Assembly: GCA_009103225.1 (NCBI GenBank)
Contig: RHPI01000260.1
Coordinates: 529,250 to 593,249 of the forward strand
DNA length: 64,000 nucleotides
Origin: Chlorokybus atmophyticus
Lineage: Eukaryota > Streptophyta > Chlorokybophyceae > Chlorokybales > Chlorokybaceae
Direction: 5' to 3'
Part shown: piece by piece, positions 23,901 to 37,700 of the stretch
How the letters are laid out: each line of letters starts with the position of its first letter
Position numbering within the stretch: the first letter of the stretch is position 1
Notes under the pieces: generated by a model
Told to the model about the DNA's origin: nothing
Databases searched by the model: none
Seen by the model: the letters and a program-made list of their open reading frames with translations, nothing else
Made by a program: the position numbers and the translations under genes

Positions 23901-26900
23901 TGCCCATATTGGTTAATGAATGAAACAGGACTCGAATTGGCCTTCCGTGACTCTAACCAATCGCCTGTAATGTGCCCGCGCGCGACGCCAGCTACACCCG
24001 CGCAACCCATCTTGTACAACACGTCCGCGAACTCTACTGCCATTGCACTTGCGGGCTCTGTGTACTCCAAGGTCATCCCTCTGGACTCTGTTGGCATCAA
24101 GGGTGCTGTTGCGTTGGTCACCAACGTTAACAGTGATGAAGCCAATGGCACTGATGCAGCTGGCCCAAGCATTGGCAACTACAACAAAAAGCACAACAAG
24201 GTGCCCCCGCGGCGTTACGAGTTTGGCGTGCAGATCAACCTTGGCCCAGCAATGTTTCACCGTACCAAAATCATTACGATCACAGCCCGATTCATACTGC
24301 GCAACCAGTGCTCCTTCGCTTTGGACTACATGCAGGACTCTCTCGCCCCCAACAACACTGTTGCCAACTTGTCTGTCGGTAACACTGTTCCATTTCACTG
24401 GACTGATGCAACCCGCTTACCCCAGTTGGAACTGATGGTGAAGCCAGTTGGTGAGGACTGGGCATGGTCAGGCAGCTTTCGCATTGATGAAGCGGGAGAC
24501 TTTGGCGTGCGTTTGTGGAGTAGAAGAGGGCACGCGCACAAGATTCTTGCTGTTAATGTCTCGCTGCATGGTGCCTCGTCTGTCGTGACAATCCTAGACA
24601 GCGTTTCCACACCATTGTATCGCATTGAGAACAGACTCAGTGGCATTCGCATACGCTTTGTGCAACGTGACTTGCCGGAGAAGCGACGGGACGATGTGCG
24701 CAAAAGCAGGCGTGATGATGGCGTTGCCGATGATGACTGGACTGATGAGCTGCCACCAAGAAGCACTGCTGATTATGCGTGGGATGAGGTAAGCTTGATG
24801 CTAGCTGACCTCACCATGCACGCTTGCTCATCATCCGTCATATGCAGCCGACATCGCGCAAAGTTCTACGGGTAGAGCTTGTTGACCAGGATGTTGTGCG
24901 GGAGTACACTCTGGATGATATCAAGCCCCGCGCCTCGATTCTGCTTAAGCATACCAATACACTCGCTGCTGCCAAGCAGCTCGACAGTCGCTTCAGTCGT
25001 GTCGTTGCCAACATCAGGTCTACAATGCCTGAAGACCTTCAACGGAGGGTGAGTCGCTGAGCATCAGGGTTCCCATCAGACCTGCCGCCGCAACAATTCT
25101 GACAGAACCAATGTTGCAGGTACATGTTTCAGTGTTTGCGGATGGCCCGACAAGAGTGCTGTGCTTTAGCGACACCAACAGCGATTGCAACCGAGAGACA
25201 GAGGAGGATGACTACAACATCTTGAGCCGCAAATTGGAGCGCCTTGAGTCTCACCTGCGCACAGTTGACGCCTTACTGGCTGCAACTGATGCCACCAACA
25301 GCAGCATGCGGAACCAGACAGAGCAGCAAGGAGGGGTGAGCTATGGTTGATGTCGCCCGCATGTGGCTTGAATCTTAGTTGTGTCTTGTCTTGCCAAACG
25401 CCTTGTTTGCAGCGCAACCTGCAGCGAACAAAGACGTTCAATGCTCTGTTTCGCTATGACATTGCGCACACCAAGCGCATGCTGCCAGCTGAGTCTGCTG
25501 CCCCAGCACTCAGCGGCACTCAGGACCCAAACTTTTCAAACGCAGCTTCCTCCAACGTGAACGCGCTCATGCCTTCCCCATTGAAAAAGGTACAGCTGCA
25601 GCACATGCAATGCATTACAGATGGTGCAAGCAGTGCTTGACAAAAGTGTCTCATGCTAAGCAGGTTGTGCATATGCGCGGGCGATCTTGGGGTCGGCGCC
25701 GACCGCCTTCCCCAATTCCAGCACGGCGAGCATTTGCATTTTCGGACTCTTCTCAACTCCACGGTGCAAAGAAGTTTGAGGCAATCGTGCGCAAGGTTTC
25801 ATCATCAATGGGTTTCAGTGAGGCCAACAACAGCGGCCACAATCTGCCTGCAAGGTTGGATCTGAGCAAAGGCGTGCACTCGTCTCGGAGCTCCTTGCCA
25901 GGCGTTGCTGAACAGAATGGAACAGACGATTATGCATTCCCCGTTGTGGAACATGCTCGTAGTAGCTCCCTCGGCATGAATCAAACCGCTGAGACAGAAG
26001 TTACTCGTAGAGCGAACAGTGCGTCATTGCGGTCGCTCAACACATTTGGTAGCTTCGCATCTGAGATCGACATTGAGGAAGAGGAGGTGAACAACAACGA
26101 GGCAGCATTGCAGAACGGCAATTGCGAAGGGAGTGCCTTATCGCACACAGTGAGCGGCACTGAGACCGACGATGAGGTTGACCCCCAGCTCATGCCAGTA
26201 ATAAAGCAAGCTTTGCAGCCCAATCTGGCGGGCATTGCAGACATGCGTGTGGAAGGTGGTGAGCTTGTTGTGCACGTTGCGTCGGCCCGCGGCCTAGCCA
26301 TGCGCTCAGAGGCCTGCAATCCGTATCTCGTGTTGGAGTGCGAAGGACAACGCAAGGCCACGGGCGTCGCAAAGAAGACCAACGCACCTGTATGGGAGGA
26401 GGAGGTGTTGTTTAAGTCGGTCCAAACAACATCGGACCTACGTGCTATGGTGTACAGCAGGGATCTGATTGGTGCAGACACGTTCCTCGGTGAGGTTTAC
26501 ATTCCTCTTGGTGAATCGGATGGCATGGAGCAGGATCGCAGGAGTTACACCCTCAGCCGCCGGCATGGCAAAGAGAGGGTGAGTGGCGAGCTCTGTTTGT
26601 CTCTGTCCTGGAATGTGACCCCGCTGGAGATTATGACGCTCAAAGTCAAGGCCAAAGAGAGGGAGCTGGACAGCAAGCAGGACTTTCTAGCGCTGATGCA
26701 GGAAAAGGCAGACAGAGGGACCGGACCTGGTGGAAGCCAACGCAACCCCAACTTGAGCTCAATTCCTGACCACACGCCAGTCCTAGGGCGGCGGCAACTT
26801 GCCGAACTGAAGGCAAGGAAAGAGTCGATTGGAAAGCTGCTCGTGCGCGTGATTGCGGCACGCAACCTGGCGTTGACGTCCGATCGAGAGCGGTTGCATT

Positions 26901-29900
26901 CGCGCCGCGCATGTGACCCTTATGCACGTGTCAGCTGCGGCACCACTGCAAAACACGTGTTCAGAACCAAGGTGGTGCACGGTAATACATGCCCAGAGTG
27001 GAACTCACCGTTCACCTTTGAAAGCGTCTCCCTTGCGTCCGAGCTTACGGTCCAGGTCAGTGCATGCATTGCGTGCTGTGCATTACACGTCTCATGAGCT
27101 AACCGCTTTCTCAATTGGTTCATCGCACTATCCCTGAGAATGCAAGCTGTCTGTCGCAGGTTTTTGATCGCAAGACCATTGGAGCAGATGTGTTCTTGGG
27201 TGAGGTGCGCATGCCGCTTCTCCAGTATCAAGACCGCAGGCCGCGGTACATGTGGTTGCCCTTGCAAAAGCGCACACCAAAGGACACGGTGAATGGAGAG
27301 ATCCGGCTGCGCGTGCAGTGGAAGAATGACGATACCATAGCCAGTGAATCGATGCAGGAACTCTCCGTCGAAGTCTCCCTGCAGGGCATTGGCGTAAGCA
27401 TTGTGGATGCTACACCGCGGGACCTCATGCATGTGCTGTTTGAGCACATCAGCGTCGACTACCGGCGCATGGCCAGGGAGGAGAAGGTGTCTTTTACAGT
27501 CAGCACTATTCAGATTGATAACCAGCTGTTTACTGCCCAAAGCCCTGTCGTGCTGGCGCGCACGATGCTCCTTGACAGTGATGCACATGAGCAGACCAAC
27601 AAGCCCATGCTGGAGTTGTCGGCCGTACGCCTCATGCACAATCCTGGAATTATTCACTTTCGATACCTTAGCATTCTATGGCAGGAGGCTGATGTGCACA
27701 TTGAAGAGGACTTCTTGGATAAGGTGCTTGCTTTCTTCAAACACTTTCCAACAGATGATCTGTGGCAGCAGCAGCAGCAACAGCACGAACGCAACAACGC
27801 AAACTCGCCATCCGCTGTGCTGGAAAGATTTTACAGCTCACGGCGGTCTGAAAACGCTCTCGCTGCGCCTGCAAAGACATGGCAGGCCGGTGGCGTGAAG
27901 TGGTACTTCGAGATGCTCATGCTGCACCCCATCAAGCTGAACGTCACCATGACTTTGAGTGGCGCGGGAGAGCGTAAAGAGGGTTCCGTGCTGTATCGGT
28001 ACACAACCGCTGCAGGCTTCCCGCTGATTGACATCAACCACGTGCCCTTGCGCTTGAACAACATGGTGCTGAAGAATGCTTTTCTCAACCGGGACGCGCT
28101 GTTTAACCGCATACTGCGCTTCTACGCGCTTCAGGCCTTGCAGGAGGCTCACAAGTTGTTGGGAACAGTTGAGTTTCTTGGGACACCGGTTTCACTTATC
28201 TCATCGCTTGGGACAGGTGTCGCGGATTTCTTCTACGAACCTGCTAAAGGCATTGTCCACAGTCCTGAGGAGTTTGCACGTGGCGTTGCAACGGGCACGG
28301 TCAGCCTGCTGAAGAACTCGGTGTTTGGCGTGATGACCACGGTCAGCCAAATGACCGGCGGCATAAGCAAGGGCCTTGCGGTGCTGTCCATGGATGACGA
28401 GTATGTGAACCGATTTACCCACCGCCCCATCAGCAACCAAGACACGCTGCTACGCGGTGCACAAGATCTCGGCATGGGTTTCATTGAAGGCATCACCGGG
28501 TTGGTCACCAATCCAATTGCAGGTGCGGAGAGGCAAGGTGTCGTCGGCTGCCTCAAGGGTGCGGCTACAGGTGTGGCTGGAGTATTCCTCAAACCGGCAT
28601 CAGGAGCATTGGAGTTCATCTCCAAAACAGCGAAGGGCATTGGTGGCGGCATCCGTGACCTTGGCGAAGACGTCGTCCGTGTGCCCAAGACCCGTGTGCG
28701 CTCCCCACGCAGCTTTGGCAACGAGATGTCCATGCAGGTAGGTCAGTCTCACATTGCTTGTACTCCTGGAGGGTGTTTGCCTTGGTGCTAACTGCATGCT
28801 TGCAGGCGACAATGCAGCGGGACTTGCAGAGATGGCAAGTTGTGCTAGGGGTACTCAGGGAGGGCAAGTACAAAGATGAATCCGTGGTGGATTTTGTCAA
28901 CAATCGTACTCGGAGAACAGTGTTATTCACCAATGTGCGCATCATCTACTTGCGCCCCGATAGATCCGTGCCCATTTGGACTGTACGAGCACTGAACGTG
29001 CAGTCCGTGACGGGGAGCGAGCGCACCCTTGACGTGGTGATACTCTACAGCTACCACTTACCAGCGCTGCTTTGCGGCAGCAATACCCGACCGGTTGCTC
29101 TACCCTTCCGCCGCCATATCAAGTGTTCATCCAAGGACATCCACCACGCGTTGTTGGTCAAGCTGCATGTGCATGTGGCTGCAGCACAGGGAGGACAGGG
29201 AGTAGCATCCAGGGTGATGAGCGAAAGCACGCGCATGGTGGGGCAGGAAGAGACACTGACGTTGGACCAGCTGTCCATACTCGCGCCTCACAGCACGATG
29301 CACTCTCGAGCGCCATCTATCACAGCACTTCCCTCACAGGGCCGCCTCACGCCCGTTCAGTCATTCAAGCGTGCAGTGGAGTCTGCAAAGGCCACATCAC
29401 GGTTTTCACACCACCGCCGCTCGCACTCTCTTGGGTATGAACCTGGTACGGAAAAGACAGCCTCCACCAGCAGCAAAGCAACCGCATCAACTCCTGATCA
29501 GGGCACGAGGCCTGTGACTTTGCCGAGAGGAGAACCACATGTTGCTCCCGTGCATCCACCCACCAATGTGTCACCGATCAGCTCTGTACGGCGCTTGGAG
29601 ATGGACACACATACTCATGCAGGCAAACCGCAGGCAGCTCGCGTGCTGCCATTCTTGAAGACTGTGCAGTTGCTATGTGATGAGGCCGAGCGTGACCGCA
29701 GCACAGCGCACACCTGCGCTGAGTCGATTCGCGCCATATGTCACACTGCCTTGAACGATGCTGCGGCAGCAGATGGCTCTCCAATTACGGCAGTTTTCAA
29801 GTCCATCGATGCGCTGGCGGTTGGAGCTCCGGCAGTTCACGGCGCCGAAGGTCGATCAGGGTTTCTCGCCATTGCCACCCTGGCAAAGACGCTGGAGAAC

Positions 29901-29933
29901 AAGCTCCACCAAGGTGAATCCCACAAATATTGA
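14950..29933 (+). CDS. VPS13: VPS13-type bridge lipid-transfer protein
   Basis: Bulk lipid transfer between membranes at contact sites. Nineteen exons join in phase (about 4,173 aa): 14950-15163, 16218-16295, 16368-16829, 17062-17398, 17513-18674, 18739-18879, 18939-19220, 19295-20656, 20731-21908, 21983-23081, 23162-23419, 23489-23704, 23748-24788, 24848-25048, 25120-25335, 25413-25589, 25664-27055, 27160-28737 and 28806-29933. The chorein-type N-terminus (FKPWQG, IRDITIKARALDALDLPF) is preceded by an Ala/Leu-rich hydrophobic helix near residues 14-35. The SHR-BD region shows IYCPYWLMNETGLEL near residue 2300. Two C2 domains lie near 3007 and 3198, the second split by an intron. The VPS13 C-terminal core (EFLGTPVSL, GVADFFYEPAKGIV, ITGLVTNPIAGA) lies near 3590-3720, followed by a PH-like tail. 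The intron after 16295 starts with GC. The exon 4 acceptor (17061, AAAAAG) is unusual and is the weakest junction. Confidence 0.93.
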
Positions 29934-31999
29934 GGCTTGCCAGGGCTGAAGCTAACACTCGCGTATGCAACGAGCTGTTTCTGTATACACTTTACTCAGC
30001 GTTGTTGTCAGGTAGCACTCGGGGCTGAGAGGAATGTCTGGGTGAAGCTCCAAATCATGTAAAGCAGGCCAAGGGCAACCATCTACGAAACTGTTGACAG
30101 TATAGAGACTTTGCAAACCCAGTTCGCTTGCGGTAATCCAACCGCAGCAACTGTACACGCTGTGATGGTTTACTGTTTACACATTATTGTCTATCTCCTG
30201 CATAGTCATCTGCCATGACCACGCGGTCTACTCGTTTGCAGGCTAAAGAGTTTGGTCACCTAGAACCGTGTGCCATGCAGCGTGGTACATGGTCATTGGT
30301 GGACAACACGACTGCAACATTTCACGTGAACCACCGCACGAAGCAGCTGGATCACAGGATGACTGGTTGGGCCATCAGCAGCGTGCATGCGGTCTGTTGC
30401 AGACCTCCCCCATTGCAAAAGTTTCAGCCGTCGTTGTTGCTTTGCTCTTGCTAGCCATAGGTTAAATATGACTGAGTTACAGGCAGCTAGTTGCATGCGC
30501 CCCACCATGTGGCTTTGTTTATGGCGTGCTCATTTTTGGTTGTATACTGACAGTTGCGGCCTGCTGGCAGGATTATGCAAGTGGCATAGATGCAAACTTG
30601 GCGTCCACACAAAGCCAAGCTACTAAGCGATGGCGACGTTATGCCACTTGGTCAGGAGTCGCTGGGTGCACATGCAGGTATACAACTACGTCAAGCATTA
30701 CAGAAGGGCATAGGTGGTATGTACTTGCGCGTACGACGCATGGTGGATGCAGGGGGCTGTACAACTATATCTTATAGTAGTTGACAAATGCGTGTAACAG
30801 GCGTGCATTGCCGGCTCCATGGAACCTATGATGAGGCAGGCACTGGCAAAGTCGCCCTGAGACATCGACGAAGACACAGTGCAAGTGTGGCGGCTGGACT
30901 AGACATGCTCGACATGCAATTGCAACCACACAGACTGCACGCACACTTTCACACTATGCGTCACTCAAGAACACACACTCCCACATACAAATCCCCTTTC
31001 TTCTTGTATACGCATTCACATACGCGGTCACCGTGAGCCACGCCTCCCTGCCCCCACACATCCACATCGCCACACTCGCCGTTCCCAGCGCTGCGCGCCT
31101 CGGTAATGGGGATCCGGTGGTACCGCCGCCAGCCCAGCACGGCCGCCACGGCCGCAGCACCGCACTCCATCACTGCTAACACCTGCGCCCGCTGCAATGC
31201 ACAGGCCATGTGCTGCTGCTCCGCCCTACCCATCGCAACCATGCGCCTCGCACATAGTTGTGCATGGTTGTGTGAACTAACGGGGTAGGGGTTAGTGCGT
31301 TAGGTAGCAGTTAGGATCAGCCCGGTGGTATGAAGTATTGGCATGCCATTGCATGTGCCTTGTGCTGAGTGTGGTGTATGACATTGCATGTGCGTGACAC
31401 CTTAGCATGCTGCTAATATAGCATAGTACCTCTTATACACACTATGCATGTGCCATACTGTTGCGCATTGTTGGTACATAGTCGCAACACGCGGCTGAAG
31501 CCTCCCCCTTGAAGGTCCACCTAATACAATGCGCAGATCCCTTGCTGTTGATCTTGTCCGTTCTGTACAGTGTCATCAATCCTACCACACATGCTCCCAA
31601 TGTTATGACGACCAGGCGAAGTGCTGCAATACTGTTAAGGCGGTGTGTGCATGATTTGTTAATGAGCGCTGTGACCAAAGTGCATATCTGTACTTGACAG
31701 TGTGTCAGCAAAAGGCAAACTTTAGTATGCACACATAGCATCTTCAATTTTATGTACACAAGTGTTGTTCATTGTTGACGGCAGTAGAGAGTGCATTGAG
31801 CAGCACAATCAGCAGTGCACGATGACGAAACACCAAGCCAAGTGCCGGCACATTCCAGTGAACACGCAGACATGCTGTGACATTGTGCATGTAAACATGC
31901 CATGTACAGGAAATGTGATATGTGACTGTGTAGGCATGTCTGATCTACCACCATTACACAAACAACAGTCCCGCTGACACTGACCATCGCACTATCTCA
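29934..31999. other. Intergenic region, possible small minus-strand ORF
   Basis: Region between VPS13 and the uL13 3' UTR. The minus strand at 31242-31024 has an open frame with a hydrophobic Ala-rich stretch (MECGAAAVAAVLGWRRYHR), possibly a first exon of a small membrane protein, but I found no following exon. Another minus-strand frame at 31759-31442 has one membrane-like segment (LRLVVITLGACVVGL) and no family match. Neither is supported enough to call a gene. Confidence 0.3.
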
Positions 32000-32167
32000 G
32001 ATTGCCATTGACATTGCAATTGCGTCCAACACTGCCAAAACTCCTGCGGGAATGCTGACAGCAGCGACATGACCAATGTACTCCAACATTGCAGCCAGTC
32101 TATACTGAGTCCTGCAGCATAGCCTCTTATCAAATAGTAAAGTGTAGTGCTGAGTCTCCAGTCCAGC

Positions 32168-32229
32168 CTGCAACAAACAATCGCATCAATTCCCGACTAA
32201 CAAGACATTGATATGCAACCTGTACTCAC
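32168..32229 (-). other. Probable intron in the uL13 3' UTR
   Basis: Four bases after the uL13 stop codon, the minus strand reads GTGAGT, and a good acceptor (TTTGTTGCAG) lies at 32170-32168. That defines a 62-nt intron. The downstream segment carries an open frame (TQYRLAAMLEYIGHV) that is probably untranslated. If the intron were retained, the stop codon would be unaffected. Confidence 0.55.
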
Positions 32230-32233
32230 CTCA

Positions 32234-33383
32234 TTAAGAGGCGGTCTTCCGGCCTGCAAAGGATATATCGGTAACCTTCTTTGGCTGCTGCGCGGCGTGC
32301 GGGTGCTCGGAGCCTTTGTAGACCTTAAGGTGCCGGAACAGATCCCGTCCAAGCTGCACAAATTAAAGACAAAGCATCAGCACCATCACTACCCTGTCTT
32401 CGCGAATGTCTGAAGTGAACAAGTCGCTACAACTTACCGCGCCCTTGGGCAGCATACCCTTGACAGCCTTCTCAATAATGCGCTCGGGGATGCGCGCCTG
32501 CAGCTGCAGAAAGTTCTCCACCTTCATGCCGCCAGGCCTGCCTGAATGCCTATGGTACAGCTTTTGCATCGGCTTGCTTCCAGTCACCTGCAAACAAAAA
32601 GAAACTCAACTGATGATCGCTACGAGCAACATCCTGCAGTGATATTGACCTACTCATGACCAAGCTTCCATGAATGGCATTATGAATGTTGCCTGCCTAT
32701 ATTGGCGATAACAACGTTGCTTAGGCTCTAAGGACTTTACTCTCTTGTATTCTCACCATGACTTTCTCAGCGTTGGTGACGACCACGTAGCAGCCCATGT
32801 CAATGCTGGGCGTATACGCCGGGCTGTCCTTTCCTCGAAGGGCCATCGCAATGCGCGTTGCCAACCGACCCAACACCTGCAATTGCGATTCCAACCACAA
32901 CGTATTACCACTCGAACACAATTGGCATCAAGACATAATTTGTCTGACACAAGTAAAGAAAACTGGTATCACTACTCAACTAAGTGCTGAGCGTGCTCAC
33001 GTGTTAATCTTCACCAAATTGCACCTACTCGTTCATTCAAGAGGAACGTGCAAGAATTGCATGTAAGGCGAGCATACCTGGCCTTCAGCGTCAAACTCAA
33101 GCCACTCCTTCTTGAGGTTTTCATGGTCGGCGCCCTTGGGGTAGTAGGTCTTGTTCCAGACGTCGGGGTGGGCCTGCCAGATGCCGGCGACGCCGTCCTC
33201 GGACCTGGCCGAGATCGGCGCCTCCGTCGTGGCTGCTGCGCGGGTTGTCAACCTTACGGACGACGACGGCGCCGCCGACACCCTCATGGGCTGGGCGGCG
33301 GGAGAAGCCCCAGCAACCCTAAACCGCCTGACTGACCCCTGCACCGGCGCCACGGCGCCGGACGCCGCCGCAAGCGCCGCCAT
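32234..33383 (-). CDS. RPL13: Plastid ribosomal protein uL13 (nuclear-encoded)
   Basis: Large-subunit protein of the plastid ribosome. Exons 33383-33078, 32876-32757, 32587-32438 and 32353-32234 join in phase and give 231 aa. Roughly the first 55 residues are Ala/Ser/Arg-rich ([18 protein letters not shown]), as in a transit peptide. The uL13 domain starts at [19 protein letters not shown] and continues with [39 protein letters not shown] and LPKGA joined to [14 protein letters not shown]. It then has a short C-terminal tail (FAGRKTAS) and a TAA at 32234-32236. Signature blocks match bacterial/plastid rather than cytosolic L13a proteins. A further intron appears to lie in the 3' UTR. Confidence 0.95.
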
Positions 33384-34709
33384 TGTAACAGGCTCTCTCC
33401 GCTTTGGAAAGCGACCTCCTCGCAGGCTTCAACCACACCTCCGCACCGCCCCCGCCGCCGACACGCACAGCCACAACGCCGCCTCAGTGCCAATGCAAGA
33501 CATGAGTCCAATCGGACGGCTGCGAATGAGCAGAGGCCGCTACGTGGCACGCTTTGCGCCCACCGTTTTGGCTCAGGTCAGAACACATCAACAGAGCAGG
33601 CTGTGCGGAATTGGCATGAAAGTTCGCATTGGTGGCAGCGGCGGCGGCGGGGATCGAGGAGGAGGTGGAGGAGGGCGTGGGGCGTGGGTGGGGGTGGAAG
33701 TGCCTGTCCAAGAGCAGTGCCCATGCAGCGAGGGTGAAAGGATTTGGGTGTGTGTAGCTAGTCAGGGTTGTGGCTGCTATCGGCGACGGCGTGTGAAGCA
33801 GTGATACGATGGGGTGACTGGTGTCAGTCAATTGTAGTACAGTCCTCCTTATCCAAAAGAACAGTCTGTACATAACTGGTTAGAAGGCGTATTGCTCCCT
33901 TTGCCTTTTGCACAAGTTGTTTCTTCTGCTATTGCTCTGTGGTTGCTCAGCTCTCGCACGCTTTGCGTTTGCTGGCTTTGCATTTCGTAAGCTGTTGGCA
34001 ATGCATGTCTCCGACAAGCCCTCGTCTGAGCTGCGCTCAAACCACAGGATCCCATGTAAGATGACAGTCTTTCAGAACCAAACGTGTGCTCAAATATACT
34101 GGTTTCCCGCATGTCTGTTCTTTTAACCATGAGTGGTCTCAGTCAGCAAGCTACTGATGGATACAGGGTTGATGCTTGACTGCAAAACGGTAACGGCCTA
34201 CACGCGTACTGTGACATGGTGATGACAGGGTTGACTGATGGCCATCAGGTTGAGGGTTCGGATGTGAGGTTGTGTGCGAAAAACGGACACGACTCCACTG
34301 GGAATCACAGTTTTGAAAGCTCAGCACACCACTCAGTGTCGTGATTGGTAAGAGACAGAGCAAGTCAAGCCCAAGCAGAAGGTTGATGCATAGCGGAGTG
34401 CATAGATGATACAGTTGTGTGACTGTATATACTAGTGTGGAAATTGTATGCACTGTCAAGGCGCATAGCGTGGCAGATTGGCAAACTAGTCTGCCTCGCC
34501 ATGCCGAGATGTGTGTGCCTATCACATTCAAGGCGACCAGAAAGCACGGTATTGTTCATGTGTATCTCGTTCGATTTGGTGATGTTGCTGTTGTCGTTTG
34601 CAGTTGCTGCTGATGTGCTCTAACAGTTCACGCTCGGTGTTGCATGCACAATCTCGCAAGCTTCAACAAACTGTTGCACAGCAAAAGTGCATTATGAATA
34701 CCAGGCAAG
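33384..34709. other. Intergenic region upstream of uL13
   Basis: Lies between the uL13 start codon and the stop codon of the PG-rich-repeat gene, both on the minus strand. It should hold the uL13 promoter and the other gene's 3' UTR. The plus-strand frame across 33151-33804 is the antisense shadow of the uL13 transit-peptide exon. No other feature seen. Confidence 0.4.
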
Positions 34710-37700
34710 TCAACCATCCACAGTTACATTGAACGAGCGTTTCAACAATCCGTCTCCAGCAAACTCGTATGCTCCCGGCCCAGGCGCTTCCGGCCCCTTG
34801 GCGCGGAACCGCGGGGATGTGGACATGAAGGTGCCCTTGTTGCCCCTGCACAAGATGATGGACACACAGTGTTGAGTGATGAGTTGATCTGATATGAACA
34901 CATGGATGCCGCAACAGGTTGAGTTAGTATGTACCTTTGCTTGCCGTTTACATGCTGCATCAGCAGAGATGTGGCCAGCTGCACCCGCGTGCCGTACTGC
35001 CCCGGACCGGGGATGTCGCTTCGCCTGCACGAGCATGTTGTTTGTTTCATCAACAACACCAACAACAGCGACAGCAACAGCAACAGCAACAACAGTAGCA
35101 GCATGTGAGGCTCATGTGCTCACCCGTCCTTTTGCGGGAACCTTGCGGAGGTGGTCAGGAACACCCCGTTGCGCTTCTTTTGGCTTTGCCAAGGGTCCGG
35201 GATGTTGTACGACCCCGGCGCGGGTGAGATTGGCCTTACATCCACCTCCTCAGTCTTTTTAATACAACACAACATCAGTTAGAATACCGCACACACGCAC
35301 GCGCAAGCGAGTATCCACTTACTTTGTCCGTGGCGACCGCCGCGGGTGCGCTCATAGTGAACCGATACAGCCTCCTCCTCCTGGCCCCAACACCTCCACC
35401 TTTGCCTCCTCCTCCCTTATGATGTCCCTCACCTCCCTCATCATAACTCCCCGGCCCGGGCACAGCCTCCGGCATCCTACACACACACACACATTAGAAC
35501 TGACGGCCAACCGATTATACTCATCGATCCCATCTCCATGCCTTGTTTCGAAGCGGTCTGCTGTTGAGAGGAAAGTGCCATTGCGTGCAAGTCCCGTGCG
35601 TTTGGAGCGCTCGGCCACGAGGGGACCCGTGCTGGATTGTTGGTTGTCGAAGTAGTAAGCGCCCGGGCCGGGCTGTGGAGACTCATGCGTCATGAAACGG
35701 GAGGTCGTGGACATGAAGCCTGCATGTGGAGAAGATGAGAGCGGGCAAGTGTGGATGTAGTTCATAACACATTGACATCACATGCGCGCGCATGCTCGCA
35801 CACGAGCACATACACATATACGCACATGCACACGCACCTGGGTTGTCTAGGTTGATCCATCGAGTTAACGCCTTCACATCCGCCTCATACGCCCCAGGAC
35901 CTGCGTGCCAGCATAACCCCTGTCAATAACCCAGACTACATAATACAAACACTACTCCTACACACATCATCCTCTCACCCGGTGTTGCCGCCGCCTCCTT
36001 TGCATCAAACGCCTCTCTCCTTCCGGTACTCCCAAAGAACTGATACGCTTCCTTACTCACGCCACTATGTTGTGTCACCGAGGGCGTGTACGAGCCGGGT
36101 CCCGGCGTGGCCTTGTCCTCGTTCGTCTCAATCTGATGGACCTTCTTGACCCCGCTCGCGAACACCGAGGAGGCCTTTCTTGTTGGCATGTGCTTGTGGT
36201 GGGGGTTGTTGGGGTGGGGGGGAAGAGGAGGAGAGGAGGAGGAGGAGGAGGTGGGGTTGGGGTCGGCGTTGTAGGAGCCGGGGCCGGGGGCGTCGGAACC
36301 TTTCAGGAAGGAAGTACGAACGCCGGGACCTCTGTTGGGAGGTGGGTGTGAGGGTGAGTGCATGCGTATGTGTGGCAGCAAGTGTAAGTGTACATGTACG
36401 CAGGCGAGTACGCGCGATGCATAGTCTTGTATGCACACCCGTGTACACGCTTGCAAACACATATGTGCAGGTAGGCACGCAGGTGCACTTCAGTGCATGC
36501 ATATGTGGCTGCACAACACCACACATATGGAACGCACGTGCACGTGCACTCTAGACCTACATACGCATGCGCACATACACACACAGTTGCACACAATTGT
36601 GCACGGTGAGGCACGCTCACGTACCTGGCGAAGTTGGTCGCGCGTGTGCTGGCGGTGTCCGTCACAATCTTGGGGTCGTACTCACCGGGTCCCGCGCTGT
36701 CGTGACCCGTGCCGGCGTGTCCACGCGCAGGAGGCTTCTGCTGCACTAACCGGCCTGATGATATGGCCACATAATAAAATAACACTCAGTAACAGCATGG
36801 AGGATGATGTTGATGTGGTAAATGTGTGGCATGTGGGTGCTCACCTGTTCCTGTGGGGTCGTCGTAGCCGTAGGATTGGTGCTTTGCCGGGACGGATGGC
36901 GGAGATTGCACGCGCTACAGGTCAAAATGTGTCAAAGCTAGTGAGTACGTGGTTGCACATTTCACCCAACCATACGGTATGTTCTGGAACTCCTTCTCAT
37001 ACACTCACTTGGAAAAACACGCCTCTTGCGGGTGCGGTCTTGTTGCTGTTGGCCCCCTGCCTCTTCGCTGCAATCTTGACCCAGTCTTGCGGTGACGACG
37101 TGTCGTACGCTCCGGGGCCCGGCGCAAGCCCTAAGAGATATACACGTATCAGCATTGACATGTGGGACACATGTACACTATACCCCAACATGTGTGTTCT
37201 TACCGGGTGATGCGCGGAATCTGTCCACTTTGGTGGCGAAGCCGCTGACGGCGCCGCCGCCTGCGCCGCCGTGCGCGGGACTCGTGAGGGGGTGGGAGGC
37301 GTGGGGGCCGGACCCGCCCTCGCTGTTGTAGAAACCGGGGCCGGGAGTGTACTTGGAGGAGCTGCGGGAGTGATGAACATGTGTGAGTGGGTCGGTGGGT
37401 GGGTGCGTGCGTGTGCGTGGGTGCGCGCGTGCGCGTTGTGTCAAACGTTATTTGTGCGAAGAGGTTGGATGCGCTCAAGTTGTGTACCTGATGGCGTCGT
37501 TGAGGGAGCGCTCACTGGTGGACGAGAAGGGCGCATACGCATGGTCGCGGGAGTATTGCGCAATACCCACGTAGCTGAGGATGGTAACAACCCAGTCAAT
37601 AACAAACAACAGACTGCATCGCGATGGTGCAGTTCAGCTCAGAATCAACAGGGTACAACCACGAACATGCCATCACTGTCATCAGACTACACACTCGCTC

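Noticed and set aside
31024-31242. Small minus-strand gene with an Ala-rich hydrophobic stretch
   Set aside because: No downstream exon or family match; kept only as a note in the intergenic entry.
31999-32167. Extra coding exon (TQYRLAAMLEYIGHV) of uL13
   Set aside because: It lies after the uL13 stop codon, so it is more likely 3' UTR exposed by a UTR intron.
33151-33804. Long plus-strand open frame
   Set aside because: Antisense to the uL13 transit-peptide exon; no family signature and no splice context.
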